Of a stretch of 64,000 bases of DNA, positions 24,624-33,019 are shown piece after piece. The first letter of the stretch is position 1. The number at the start of each line of letters is the position of its first letter. Source of the DNA: Anaerosomatales bacterium (GTDB taxonomy: Bacteria; Actinomycetota; Coriobacteriia; Anaerosomatales; Anaerosomataceae); contig JASEEU010000003.1 of assembly GCA_030019445.1 (NCBI GenBank), forward strand, positions 186,001 through 250,000. Reading direction: 5' to 3'. The position numbers were made by a program, and so were the translations under genes. The notes under the pieces were generated by a model. It searched no databases, was not told the DNA's origin, and saw only the letters and a program-made list of their open reading frames with translations.

Positions 24624-24842
24624 ATGTTCGCAGAACCGACCGGTTTCGCGCTGTTCTGGCAGAACACGGTGCTCACGTACGTGGCCCCTATCCTGCAGAT
24701 GCTTCTCTGGATCGTGCAGGGTGTCGTGCTCGTGTGGGCGGCGCTGCTCTTCCGGCGATTCGTGATGGCCAAGACCGGCGGCGCGGCGTCCGCCGAGAAG
24801 GCCGCCGAGCCTGTCATCCGCGTGGACGAGTTCGTCGAGTGA
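24624..24842 (+). CDS. Small single-pass membrane protein of unknown function
   Basis: Product of 72 residues from ATG 24624, 6 bases after GAGAGGAG. It has one long hydrophobic segment (~18-43: [23 protein letters not shown]), a basic junction FRRFVMAK and an acidic tail ending [10 protein letters not shown] do not recognise the family. It lies between the tRNA and hemB inside the heme cluster, 40 bases before hemB, so it may be a small partner of a membrane-bound heme enzyme or transporter. That is inference from position only. Confidence 0.65.
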   Translation: MFAEPTGFALFWQNTVLTYVAPILQMLLWIVQGVVLVWAALLFRRFVMAKTGGAASAEKAAEPVIRVDEFVE

Positions 24843-24882
24843 CCTACTGCGGGCGGCATGCCCGCGCGCTAGGAGGATGAAC

Positions 24883-25863
24883 ATGGAATTCCCGACGTAC
24901 CGGCCTCGCCGGTTGCGCAGGACCGAGACGCTGCGGGCGATGGTCCGCGAGACCGTCCTCGATCCCGGTGACCTCATCTACCCGCTCTTCGTGAAGCCCG
25001 GGACGGGCCGACGTGACGAGGTCGCCTCGATGCCCGGCGTCTTCCAGCTCTCGCTCGATCAGCTTCCTGCCGAGATCGACGAGTTGAAGTCGCTCGGCAT
25101 ACCGGCGGTCATCCTCTTCGGCCTCCCGGAGTCCAAGGACGAGGCCGGCAGCGGCGCGTACGACCGCGAGGGCATCGTGCAGAACGCCATCCGCGCGATC
25201 AAGGCGCATGACGAGGACTTCTTCGTCATCACCGATGTCTGCATGTGCGAGTACACATCGCACGGCCACTGCGGCATCCTCGACGACACCGGCTGCGTGA
25301 TGAACGACGTCACGCTCGAGATGCTGGCCGACGCCGCCCTCTCGCATGCTGAGGCGGGCGCCGACATGGTCGCCCCGAGCGACATGATGGATGGGCGCGT
25401 CGCGGCGATCCGCGGCCTGCTCGACCGCGAGGGCTACACCGACGTTCCGGTCATGGCGTACTCGGCAAAGTACGCCAGCGCGTACTACGGCCCGTTCCGG
25501 GATGCCGCCGACAGCGCGCCCGCGTTCGGCGACCGCCGCGCCTACCAGATGGACCCGGGCAATGCGGAGGAGGCGCTGCGCGAGGTCGCGCTCGACATCG
25601 CGGAAGGCGCCGACATCGTGATGGTCAAGCCCGCGCTGGCGTACATGGACATCATCCGGCGCGTGAAGGACGAGTTCGGCTACCCGACCGCCGCGTACAA
25701 CGTGAGCGGCGAGTACGCCATGGTGAAGGCCGCCGCCGAGAAGGGCTGGATCGACGAGAAGCGTGTGGTGCTCGAGACGCTCGCCGGCTTCAGGCGCGCC
25801 GGCGCGGACCTGGTCCTCACGTACCACGCCAAGGACGCGGCTCGCTGGCTGGCCGAGGGGTAG
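24883..25863 (+). CDS. hemB: HemB, delta-aminolevulinic acid dehydratase
   Basis: Product of 326 residues. Beginning [24 protein letters not shown], it carries the zinc-type cysteines in [14 protein letters not shown], the lysine-containing [18 protein letters not shown], the Schiff-base lysine in [13 protein letters not shown], and [10 protein letters not shown]. It condenses two ALA to porphobilinogen. ATG 24883 is preferred over 24877 because AGGAGG (24871-24876) leaves no spacer for the earlier one. Confidence 0.95.
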   Translation: MEFPTYRPRRLRRTETLRAMVRETVLDPGDLIYPLFVKPGTGRRDEVASMPGVFQLSLDQLPAEIDELKSLGIPAVILFGLPESKDEAGSGAYDREGIVQNAIRAIKAHDEDFFVITDVCMCEYTSHGHCGILDDTGCVMNDVTLEMLADAALSHAEAGADMVAPSDMMDGRVAAIRGLLDREGYTDVPVMAYSAKYASAYYGPFRDAADSAPAFGDRRAYQMDPGNAEEALREVALDIAEGADIVMVKPALAYMDIIRRVKDEFGYPTAAYNVSGEYAMVKAAAEKGWIDEKRVVLETLAGFRRAGADLVLTYHAKDAARWLAEG

Positions 25864-25869
25864 GCGGCG

Positions 25870-26280
25870 ATGGCTGCGTTCTACGGGCAGAAGAGGCCCC
25901 AGCCCGCCCCCGAGCCTCCGGTGCCGCCGTCCGAGACGCGCGAGCAGCGCCGGATCCCCGTCTACACGACGACGGATGCTCCCGCGGGCTATCGCGTCGA
26001 GCGGACGATCGGCCTGTGCTGGGGCGTGGCCGTTCGTGCCCGCGACATCGTGAACTCTACGGTGGCGGGCTTCCGTACGATCGCTGGCGGCGCGATCCCC
26101 GAGTTCGTGGAGCTTGCGGAGACGACGCGTGCCGAGGCGCTGCTGCGCCTTGAAGAGCACGCGGTGCAGATGGGCGCCAACGCCGTCATCGGCGCGCGCT
26201 TCGACTCGACGTCGGTACCGCCGGCGAGCGAGATATTCGCGTATGGCACGGCGGTCGTCGTGGTGCCCGCGAACGACTGA
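25870..26280 (+). CDS. YbjQ/UPF0145 family protein
   Basis: A protein of 136 residues. After a Pro-rich, likely disordered N-terminus (~1-28) comes the UPF0145 fold: IPVYTTTDAPAGYRVERTIGLCWGVAVRARDIV, then LEEHAVQMGANAVIGARFDST and a closing VVVVPAND strand. The family is sometimes called a heavy-metal-binding domain, but no function is established. It is 6 bases after hemB and before ahbD, so it is co-transcribed with heme genes. It has only one cysteine. Confidence 0.85.
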   Translation: MAAFYGQKRPQPAPEPPVPPSETREQRRIPVYTTTDAPAGYRVERTIGLCWGVAVRARDIVNSTVAGFRTIAGGAIPEFVELAETTRAEALLRLEEHAVQMGANAVIGARFDSTSVPPASEIFAYGTAVVVVPAND

Positions 26281-26302
26281 GACGATACGAGGAAACGAGC
26301 AC

Positions 26303-27694
26303 ATGGCTGACAACGTAGGGAACACTGACGCGCGCCCGGACCTCGAGCTTGAAGAGGAGTTCGGAGGCGCCCGTCCGACCATAGACGAGCAGGAGCTTGC
26401 CGAGGCTGAAGCCGGCTGCGGGCAGACGGCGGTAGGGATTCCGATGGTGGGTGGCCGAGCGGTCGCCTCCTCCTCGCTGTCCTCGGGCACAGATCGCCCT
26501 GCGGAGGCTTCGTCGAAGGCGCCGCTCGGCCACCCGGGCGGTCACCCCGGCGCGCAGCGGCACGGCGGCGCGCGCTCCATGGGCTTCCGACCTGGCGGCG
26601 GCGAGGCGGCGCAGGCCTACGAGGCGCGCACCGGCATCAAGGCGCCGCGCATCATCGCGTGGGAGATCACCCGCAGCTGCAACCTGAGCTGCGCGCACTG
26701 CCGCGCGGCGGCGGAGTTCGGCGCGTACCCGGGCGAGCTATCGCTCGACGAGATCAAGACCACCATCGACGACATCGTCACCATCACCAACCCCATCATC
26801 ATCCTCACCGGCGGCGAGCCGCTCATGCGTCCCGACATCTGGGAGGTCGTCGACTACGCCCACGAGAAGGGCGCGATGCCGGTCATCGGCACCAACGCCA
26901 CGCTCATCACCGATGAGATCGCCTCGGCCATGGCTGAGCACCGCATCCCGCGCATCTCGGTCAGCGTCGATTTCCCCACCGCCGAGGAGCACGACGCGTT
27001 CCGCGGCGAGCCGGGCTGCTTCGACGCCACCATCGAGGGCATCAGGATCGCCAAGCGCCACGGCATCGGCGTGCAGATCAACATGACGGTCACCACGCTC
27101 AACCACGACAAGGTCGAGGCCGTCCACGACCTCGCCGAGTCCCTCGGCGTGGACGCGTTCCACATCTTCATGCTCGTCCCCACGGGCCGCGGCGAGGACC
27201 TTCTCGACAAGGAGTTGCCGCCCGAGGAGTACGAGAAGGTGCTCGAGTGGGCCTATGAGCGGCAGAAGACCTCGCCGCTCCACTTCAAGCCGACCGACGC
27301 GCCGCACTACTACCGGATCATCCGCCAGAAGGCCAAGGCCGAGGGCAAGAAGGTCACGCGCGAGGAGTACGGCCTGGACGCCATGACGCGCGGCTGTCTC
27401 GGCGGCATCACGTTCTGCTTCATCAGCCATGTGGGCGACATCCAACCGTGCGGCTACTTCGACATGCAGCTCGGGAACGTCAAAGAGCAGCCGTTCTCGG
27501 CCATCTGGACCGAGTCGAAGGTGTTCAACGAGCTCCGCGACTACTCGCTGCTCAAGGGCAAGTGCGGCGCGTGCGAGTATAAGGCCGTCTGCGGTGGCTG
27601 CCGGGCGCGCGCGCTGTCCGTGACCGGTGATTACCTGGCCGAGGAGCCCTACTGCGTGTACGTGCCGAAGTCGATGCAGGGGGAGTGTGAGTGA
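26303..27694 (+). CDS. ahbD: AhbD-like radical SAM heme synthase, with long N-terminal extension
   Basis: A product of 463 residues. The radical SAM motif C126-x3-C130-x2-C133 (CNLSCAHC), ILTGGEPLMRPDIWEV, and the C-terminal CGACEYKAVCGGC auxiliary-cluster cysteines mark the AhbD branch. AhbD decarboxylates two propionates of Fe-coproporphyrin III to vinyls, giving heme b. The first ~110 residues are unusual: acidic (LELEEEFGG) and then Gly/Ser/Pro/His-rich (GHPGGHPGAQRHGG), probably disordered. Homology begins near KAPRIIAWEITRS. ATG 26303 follows GAGGAAACGAG. Confidence 0.9.
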   Translation: MADNVGNTDARPDLELEEEFGGARPTIDEQELAEAEAGCGQTAVGIPMVGGRAVASSSLSSGTDRPAEASSKAPLGHPGGHPGAQRHGGARSMGFRPGGGEAAQAYEARTGIKAPRIIAWEITRSCNLSCAHCRAAAEFGAYPGELSLDEIKTTIDDIVTITNPIIILTGGEPLMRPDIWEVVDYAHEKGAMPVIGTNATLITDEIASAMAEHRIPRISVSVDFPTAEEHDAFRGEPGCFDATIEGIRIAKRHGIGVQINMTVTTLNHDKVEAVHDLAESLGVDAFHIFMLVPTGRGEDLLDKELPPEEYEKVLEWAYERQKTSPLHFKPTDAPHYYRIIRQKAKAEGKKVTREEYGLDAMTRGCLGGITFCFISHVGDIQPCGYFDMQLGNVKEQPFSAIWTESKVFNELRDYSLLKGKCGACEYKAVCGGCRARALSVTGDYLAEEPYCVYVPKSMQGECE

Positions 27695-27698
27695 GCCC

Positions 27699-28718
27699 AT
27701 GGCGTCGACCGTGGAACTGAGCGAACTGGACCGCGCGGTCCTCACGACGATCCAGGCGGGCTTCCCCGTCGCGGCGCGACCGTATGCAACGCTTGCCGAG
27801 CAGCTCGGCTCGACCGAGGCCGACGTGCTCGCCTCGGTCAAGCGGCTGCGCGCCGAGGGCGTGATCCGCAGGATCGGCGCCATCTTCGACTCGCACCGGC
27901 TCGGCTATCAGAGCACGCTCTGCGCGATCGCCGTGCCCGAGGAGCGCGTCGAAGAGGTCGCCGCGCTCATCAGCGAGTACCACAACGTCACGCACAACTA
28001 CGAGCGCGAGGACCGCTACAACGTGTGGTTCACGCTCATCGCGCCGTCGCGCGCGCGCATCCAGGCGATCCTCGATGAGATCGCCGAGCGCAGCGGCATC
28101 GACGACATCCTCGACCTCCCGGCCATCCGGCTCTTCAAGATCAAGGTGGACTTCGACTTCACCGGCGAGCGCGAGCAGCGAACCGCCGCGCCGCCCGTCG
28201 TGAAGCCCGCCGAGGTAGAGCCGGTGCACCTCAGCCGCGAGGAGCGTGCGCTTGCGCGACTCCTCCAGGCGGACCTGCCCCTCGTGGAGCGGCCGTTCGC
28301 CGAGATCGGCCGGACGCTCACCGAGTGCGGCTATGGCGTCGATGAGGCCTGGGTGCTCGAGCGGACCGGCGAGTGGGTGCAGGCGCGCGTCATCCGGCGC
28401 TTCGGCGCCGCGATCAAGCACCACCGGACGGGCTTCTCGGCCAACGCCATGGGTGTGTGGAGCTGCCCTGAGGAGCGTGCCGAGGAGGTCGGCGGGATCA
28501 TGGCCTCGTTCAAGGAGGTCAGCCACTGCTACCAGCGACCGTCGGCGCCGACCTGGCCGGCGAACATGTACACGATGATCCACGGACGCAGCAGGGACGA
28601 GGTGGAGGCGGTGGCCGAGGCGATCCGCGTGGCCACCGGCCTGGAGGCGCCCCGCCTGCTGTACTCGGTCCGCGAGTTCAAGAAGTCCTCGATGAAGTAC
28701 TTCACGGAAGGGGAGTAG
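27699..28718 (+). CDS. ahbAB: AhbA-AhbB fusion, siroheme decarboxylase
   Basis: A product of 339 residues made of two Lrp/AsnC-like halves. Half 1 (~1-160): LSELDRAVLTTIQAGFPVAARPYATLAEQLG, an HTH-like VLASVKRLRAEGVIRRIGAIFDSHRLGY, and NVTHNYEREDRYNVWFTLIA. Half 2 (~178-339): LSREERALARLLQADLPLVERPFAEIG, VQARVIRRFGAAIKHHRTGF, and EVSHCYQRPSAPTWPANMYTMIHG. These match the two subunits of siroheme decarboxylase, usually separate genes. The enzyme converts siroheme to 12,18-didecarboxysiroheme. The alternative start GTG 27687 is also in frame. Confidence 0.9.
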   Translation: MASTVELSELDRAVLTTIQAGFPVAARPYATLAEQLGSTEADVLASVKRLRAEGVIRRIGAIFDSHRLGYQSTLCAIAVPEERVEEVAALISEYHNVTHNYEREDRYNVWFTLIAPSRARIQAILDEIAERSGIDDILDLPAIRLFKIKVDFDFTGEREQRTAAPPVVKPAEVEPVHLSREERALARLLQADLPLVERPFAEIGRTLTECGYGVDEAWVLERTGEWVQARVIRRFGAAIKHHRTGFSANAMGVWSCPEERAEEVGGIMASFKEVSHCYQRPSAPTWPANMYTMIHGRSRDEVEAVAEAIRVATGLEAPRLLYSVREFKKSSMKYFTEGE

Positions 28719-28774
28719 CCTGCGGTCAGCCGATTCGCTCGCCGTAGTCTTGCTGTCAGATCGGGAGGTAGATT

Positions 28775-29890
28775 GTGAGCGCCAGGGTTCTGGTGGTCTT
28801 TGGGACGCGTCCTGAGGCGATAAAGATGGCTCCGGTCATTCGGTGTCTACGGGAGCACCGTGCCGGGTTCGACGTGGTAGTGGGAGTGACTGCGCAGCAT
28901 CGTGAGATGTTGGATCAGGTGCTCGATCTGTTCGGGATCACCCCAGATCACGACCTGGGGATCATGCGCCACGGACAGACTCTCGATCAGATTCTGGCAC
29001 GAGCAGTGACGGGCCTATCTGAACTGGTCCGTGACGTGATGCCCGATGTGCTCCTCGTGCAAGGAGATACCGCCACAACTCTTGCCGGCGCTCTTGCCGG
29101 CTTCTATGAGCACATTCCGGTCGGCCATGTCGAGGCTGGCCTGCGCTCTGATGACAAGTACAGACCGTTTCCTGAGGAGGTCAATCGAAGGCTGACGACT
29201 CATGTGGCCAGCCTGCACTTCGCACCCACACAAACGGCGGCGGATCGGCTTGCGGAAGAGGGCGTCGTTCCAGAAGACATCTGGGTGACAGGCAACACGG
29301 TAGTCGACGCACTCCTTGAGACCGCGGGAATGCCGTTCGAGTTCACTGACCAGGCGCTGCGTTCCGTGCTATCGAGTCCGGGGAGAGTCGTGACCCTGAC
29401 GGCCCACCGTCGCGAGAACTGGGGTGAGCCGATGCGTCGGATCTGTCGAGCCGCGTTGGAAGTGCTGCGTGGGTTCGAGGACGTCCATGTCGTATTCCCA
29501 GTGCACCGAAACCCAGTCGTGAGACGCGATGTGGAATCCGTGCTCGGCGGGCATGAACGCGCGCATCTGGTGGAGCCGCTCGAGTACCTGCCGTTCGTCA
29601 AACTACTCCAATCATCTACCCTGGTCATGTCTGACTCTGGTGGCATCCAGGAGGAAGCGCCTTCACTTGACCTGCCGGTGCTCTGCCTCAGGGACACAAC
29701 GGAGCGCCCGGAGGCGATTGAGACAGGAGCGGTCCGTCTTGTCGGAACCGATGAGCAGGTGATCGCAGGGGCAGTGGCGGAATTGCTGACTGACTCGGAA
29801 TCGTATCGGAGGATGGCTGCGGCGACGAACCCGTTCGGCGACGGCAGGGCGGCGACCCGCATCGCCGATGTACTAGCGGAGCGCTGGTAG
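28775..29890 (+). CDS. wecB: UDP-GlcNAc 2-epimerase (non-hydrolysing)
   Basis: A product of 371 residues: [79 protein letters not shown] and [13 protein letters not shown] are the standard motifs. It interconverts UDP-GlcNAc and UDP-ManNAc for surface polymers. The GTG start follows GGGAGG. The gene sits between ahbAB and hemL and is plainly less GC-biased at third positions than both, which suggests it was inserted later from another genome or the glycan locus. Confidence 0.93.
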   Translation: MSARVLVVFGTRPEAIKMAPVIRCLREHRAGFDVVVGVTAQHREMLDQVLDLFGITPDHDLGIMRHGQTLDQILARAVTGLSELVRDVMPDVLLVQGDTATTLAGALAGFYEHIPVGHVEAGLRSDDKYRPFPEEVNRRLTTHVASLHFAPTQTAADRLAEEGVVPEDIWVTGNTVVDALLETAGMPFEFTDQALRSVLSSPGRVVTLTAHRRENWGEPMRRICRAALEVLRGFEDVHVVFPVHRNPVVRRDVESVLGGHERAHLVEPLEYLPFVKLLQSSTLVMSDSGGIQEEAPSLDLPVLCLRDTTERPEAIETGAVRLVGTDEQVIAGAVAELLTDSESYRRMAAATNPFGDGRAATRIADVLAERW

Positions 29891-29924
29891 GTTCCATAAA
29901 GACAACCCTGAAGGAGACTGGCTC

Positions 29925-31205
29925 ATGAGACACGAAGCCTCCGCGCGGCTCTTCGAGGCCGCCAAGACCGTCATCCCTGGTGGCGTCAACTCGCCGGTCC
30001 GGGCGTTCTCGAGCGTGGGCATCGAGCCCGTTTTCTACGATCGGGCCAAGGGCTCGCGGGTGTGGGACGTCGACGGCAACGAGTACATCGATTTCGTGGC
30101 TTCGTGGGGTCCGATGATCCTCGGCCATGCTCCCGATGCGGTGCTGGACGCCGTGCGCGAGCAGCTCGAGCGCGGGACGTCGTTCGGCGCGCCCACCGAG
30201 ATCGAGGTGCGCATGGCCGAGGCGGTCGCGCGGACAGTGCCCTCCATCGAGGAGGTCCGCATGGTCTCGAGCGGCACCGAGGCCACCATGAGCGCCATCC
30301 GGCTCGCGCGCGGCTACACGGGCCGTGATGCGTTCATCAAGTTCGAGGGCAACTACCATGGCCACTCCGACGCGCTGCTCGTGGCGGCGGGAAGCGGGCT
30401 CGCCACGCTCGGCATCCCCTCCACGCCCGGCGTCACCGAGGGCGCAGCGCGTGACACGATCGTGCTGCCCTACAACGATCTCGACGCTGTGGCTGACGTG
30501 CTCGAGCAGCGCGGCGAAGAGGTCGCCGCCATCATCGTGGAACCGGTCGCGGGCAATATGGGCGTCGTGCTGCCACGGGACGGCTTCCTGCAGGGGCTGC
30601 GTGCGCTCTGCGACACGTACGGCGTTGTGCTCATCTTCGACGAGGTCATCACCGGCTTCCGTGTGGCGCTCGGCGGTGCGCAGGAGCGATTCGGTGTGAC
30701 GCCGGACCTCACGACGCTCGGAAAGATCATCGGCGGCGGCTTCCCCGTCGGCGCCTTCGGCGGTAAGCGCGAGATCATGGAGCGCCTCGCGCCGGTGGGG
30801 CCGGTCTACCAAGCCGGAACGCTCTCGGGCAACCCCATCGCGATGGTGGCGGGGCTTGCGCTCATCGAGGAGCTCTCAAAGCCCGGCGTCTACGACGAGC
30901 TCGAGCGCAAGGGCGCTCGTCTTGAGGCGGGTCTGCGGTCGGCTGTCGAGACCGCCGGCATCGAAGCGCACCTGACGCGCGTCGGCGCCATGGCGTGCAT
31001 GTTCTTCACCGCCGAGACGGTCGTGGACTGGACGACGGCCGCCACAGCCGACACGGGACGCTACGCGAGCTACTTCCGCGCGATGTTCGACCGCGGCATC
31101 ATGCTCGCGCCGAGCCAGTTCGAGGCGACGTTCGTGGGGATGGCGCATACCGACGAGGACATCGACGCCATGACATCGGCCGCCGCCGAGGCGCTCTCAG
31201 CTTAG
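29925..31205 (+). CDS. hemL: HemL, glutamate-1-semialdehyde 2,1-aminomutase
   Basis: Product of 426 residues. PLP enzyme: [10 protein letters not shown] at the N-terminus, [39 protein letters not shown], and the PLP lysine K267 in [17 protein letters not shown]. It converts glutamate-1-semialdehyde to ALA. AAGGAG precedes the ATG. The stop overlaps the end of the convergent methyltransferase gene by 9 bases. With hemA and hemB it completes the C5 route. Confidence 0.95.
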   Translation: MRHEASARLFEAAKTVIPGGVNSPVRAFSSVGIEPVFYDRAKGSRVWDVDGNEYIDFVASWGPMILGHAPDAVLDAVREQLERGTSFGAPTEIEVRMAEAVARTVPSIEEVRMVSSGTEATMSAIRLARGYTGRDAFIKFEGNYHGHSDALLVAAGSGLATLGIPSTPGVTEGAARDTIVLPYNDLDAVADVLEQRGEEVAAIIVEPVAGNMGVVLPRDGFLQGLRALCDTYGVVLIFDEVITGFRVALGGAQERFGVTPDLTTLGKIIGGGFPVGAFGGKREIMERLAPVGPVYQAGTLSGNPIAMVAGLALIEELSKPGVYDELERKGARLEAGLRSAVETAGIEAHLTRVGAMACMFFTAETVVDWTTAATADTGRYASYFRAMFDRGIMLAPSQFEATFVGMAHTDEDIDAMTSAAAEALSA

Positions 31206-31844
31206 CGGCTTGCGCGCGTAGCAGTTGAGCGCATTCGACGTCGCGTTGAGGACGGGAATGCGGGAGAGCGCGCGATCGAAGCTGTAGAGGCCCTCAGCGT
31301 GCGCCGAGAAGAACCTTCGCACGCGCGGGAAGCGCACCAGGTTGCGCGGGATCATGTAGCGGTAGTCGAACCACACGAGCTCGAAGCCGGCATCCCGCAG
31401 CTCGCGGACAAGCCGACGACGACTCCAGCGCAGCGGATGGTTCGCCTGGCCGATAAGCCCTGCGAGCACCTCGGTGTAGGAGTACCGGTTGGGGAAGTGG
31501 TAGATGTACAGGCCGCCACCGGGCTTGAGCACACGGAAGAGCTCACGCAGCGACGCCGACGGGTCAGGCACATGCTCGAGGACGCCGCACGACGTGGCGG
31601 CATCGAACGACTCGTCGCCGAAGGGCAACCCCGTGGCATCCTCGCCGATGAAGACCTGCGGTGAGGCGAGGCGCTCGTGGACCCAGTCGTATGACGGCCG
31701 CTCGTACTTGAAGTCGTAGTAGACGCATGAGAGGCCGAGTCGCTCGAACAGATACGTGGTGAATCCCGGGCCGACGCCCCATTCCAGCAGGACAGGCTCG
31801 CCGTCGGGGTGCTCTGCCAGGAACGAGTCGGCCACCTCGCGCAC
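31197..31844 (-). CDS. Class I SAM-dependent methyltransferase, N-terminus probably frameshifted
   Basis: A product of 215 residues as annotated from GTG 31844. Motifs: [19 protein letters not shown] (SAM site), [26 protein letters not shown] and [14 protein letters not shown] (Methyltransf_11 type). The sequence upstream keeps reading sensibly in this frame ([21 protein letters not shown]) but has no start codon. A start (GTG 31995) lies in another frame reading LYNVPVTPSTDIR...DLHEAFLAL. The two join across a CG-run at 31911-31919, so a 2-base deletion or sequencing error is likely. Substrate unknown; glycan-locus context suggests sugar or lipid methylation. Confidence 0.75.
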   Translation of the reverse strand: MREVADSFLAEHPDGEPVLLEWGVGPGFTTYLFERLGLSCVYYDFKYERPSYDWVHERLASPQVFIGEDATGLPFGDESFDAATSCGVLEHVPDPSASLRELFRVLKPGGGLYIYHFPNRYSYTEVLAGLIGQANHPLRWSRRRLVRELRDAGFELVWFDYRYMIPRNLVRFPRVRRFFSAHAEGLYSFDRALSRIPVLNATSNALNCYARKPLS

Positions 31845-32116
31845 GATCGCCTCGTACCCCAGCGTCGTGAGCTCGGTCTGGCTGAGCCACCAGCTGTCCG
31901 GCTCGCGCTCCCGCGCGCAGCGCGAGGAACGCCTCGTGGAGGTCGGAGTCGGTTCGGATGTCGGTGCTCGGAGTCACCGGCACATTGTAGAGCACATCGC
32001 AGGCACGGCGATACAGGCGGTTTCTCGTGGGCGCACCAGGGCCGGAGTGCTAGACTGTGCTTCGTTGTTCTGCTCGGCAGATGCCCCGACCCAGTCGATC
32101 TCAGGGGGTTCGGCAC

Positions 32117-32974
32117 ATGAAGGCGATCATTCCCGCCGCGGGCCTCGGCACGCGCTTCCTCCCGGCGACGAAGGCGCAGCCCAAAGAGATGCTGCCCGTG
32201 GTCGGCAAGCCGGTCATCCAGTACGTGGTGGAGGAGGCCGTGGCCGCCGGAGTCGAGGACATCCTGCTCGTCACCGGTCGTGGCAAGCGTGCGATTGAGG
32301 ACCACTTCGACCGCTCCATCGAGCTCGAGGAACTGCTCGAGCGCTCGGGCAACATCGAGAAGCTGCGGCAGGTGCGCGCCATCTCCGACCTGGCCGACGT
32401 CTTCTACGTGCGACAGGGTCGACCGAGGGGCCTCGGCCATGCCGTGCTCTGCGGTGCGCCGCACACGCAGCAGCAGCCGTTCTATGTGCTGCTCGGCGAC
32501 GTGATCGTCCCCGGTCATGACTGCCTTCCCAAGCTCAAGGCCGTGCACGAGAAGTACGGGGCGTCGGTGCTCGCCGTCGAGCCCGTGGAGCAGCAGTACG
32601 TGAGCCGCTACGGCGTCATCGCGGGGCATGAGGTCGAGCCGGGCGTGTGGAAGGTCACCGACCTCGTGGAGAAGCCCCCGGCGAACGAGGCGCCTTCGAA
32701 CCTCGCCATCTTCGGCCGATACCTGCTGACGCCAAAGGTCATGGAGATCCTGCCGGGCGTCGAGCCCGGGCGCGGCGACGAGATCCAGCTCACCGACGCG
32801 CTCAAGGAACTGCTGCGCTCCGAGGAGCTATACGCCGTGACGATGGATTGCACCGGGTTCGACACGGGCAACGTCCTCTCCTGGATGGAGGCGAACATCG
32901 CGCTGGCGCTGGAGACCGAGGAGTTCGGCGCAGCACTGCGCGATTCGCTCGAGAAGCTGCTGGGATGCGAGTAG
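32117..32974 (+). CDS. galU: GalU, UTP-glucose-1-phosphate uridylyltransferase
   Basis: Product of 285 residues: KAIIPAAGLGTRFLPATKAQPKEMLPVVGKP at the N-terminus (nucleotide loop), VEEAVAAGVEDILLVTGRGKRAIEDHFD, VLLGDVIV and the conserved PRGLGHAVL are GalU hallmarks. It makes UDP-glucose for the polysaccharide genes that follow. ATG 32117 has AGGGGGT 8 bases upstream. It is divergent from the methyltransferase; the region between holds only the frameshifted methyltransferase start and the likely galU promoter. Confidence 0.95.
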   Translation: MKAIIPAAGLGTRFLPATKAQPKEMLPVVGKPVIQYVVEEAVAAGVEDILLVTGRGKRAIEDHFDRSIELEELLERSGNIEKLRQVRAISDLADVFYVRQGRPRGLGHAVLCGAPHTQQQPFYVLLGDVIVPGHDCLPKLKAVHEKYGASVLAVEPVEQQYVSRYGVIAGHEVEPGVWKVTDLVEKPPANEAPSNLAIFGRYLLTPKVMEILPGVEPGRGDEIQLTDALKELLRSEELYAVTMDCTGFDTGNVLSWMEANIALALETEEFGAALRDSLEKLLGCE

Positions 32975-33019
32975 GGGCCGGGGTGTTCGGGGCATTCGAT
33001 CGAGTCGGGAGGTAGCGTC

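Noticed and set aside
23063-27694. Heme d1 (NirJ) synthesis instead of AhbC/AhbD
   Set aside because: NirJ resembles AhbC, but two radical SAM enzymes with an AhbA-AhbB protein and no nirS, nirF or nirN fit the Ahb route to heme b better.
29015-29233. Small antisense frame inside wecB
   Set aside because: No binding site, no recognisable product and full overlap with a well-supported gene.
31564-31995. Separate small gene upstream of the methyltransferase
   Set aside because: Only its first ~30 residues look like protein; after that it is the wrong frame of the methyltransferase gene, so a frameshift explains it.
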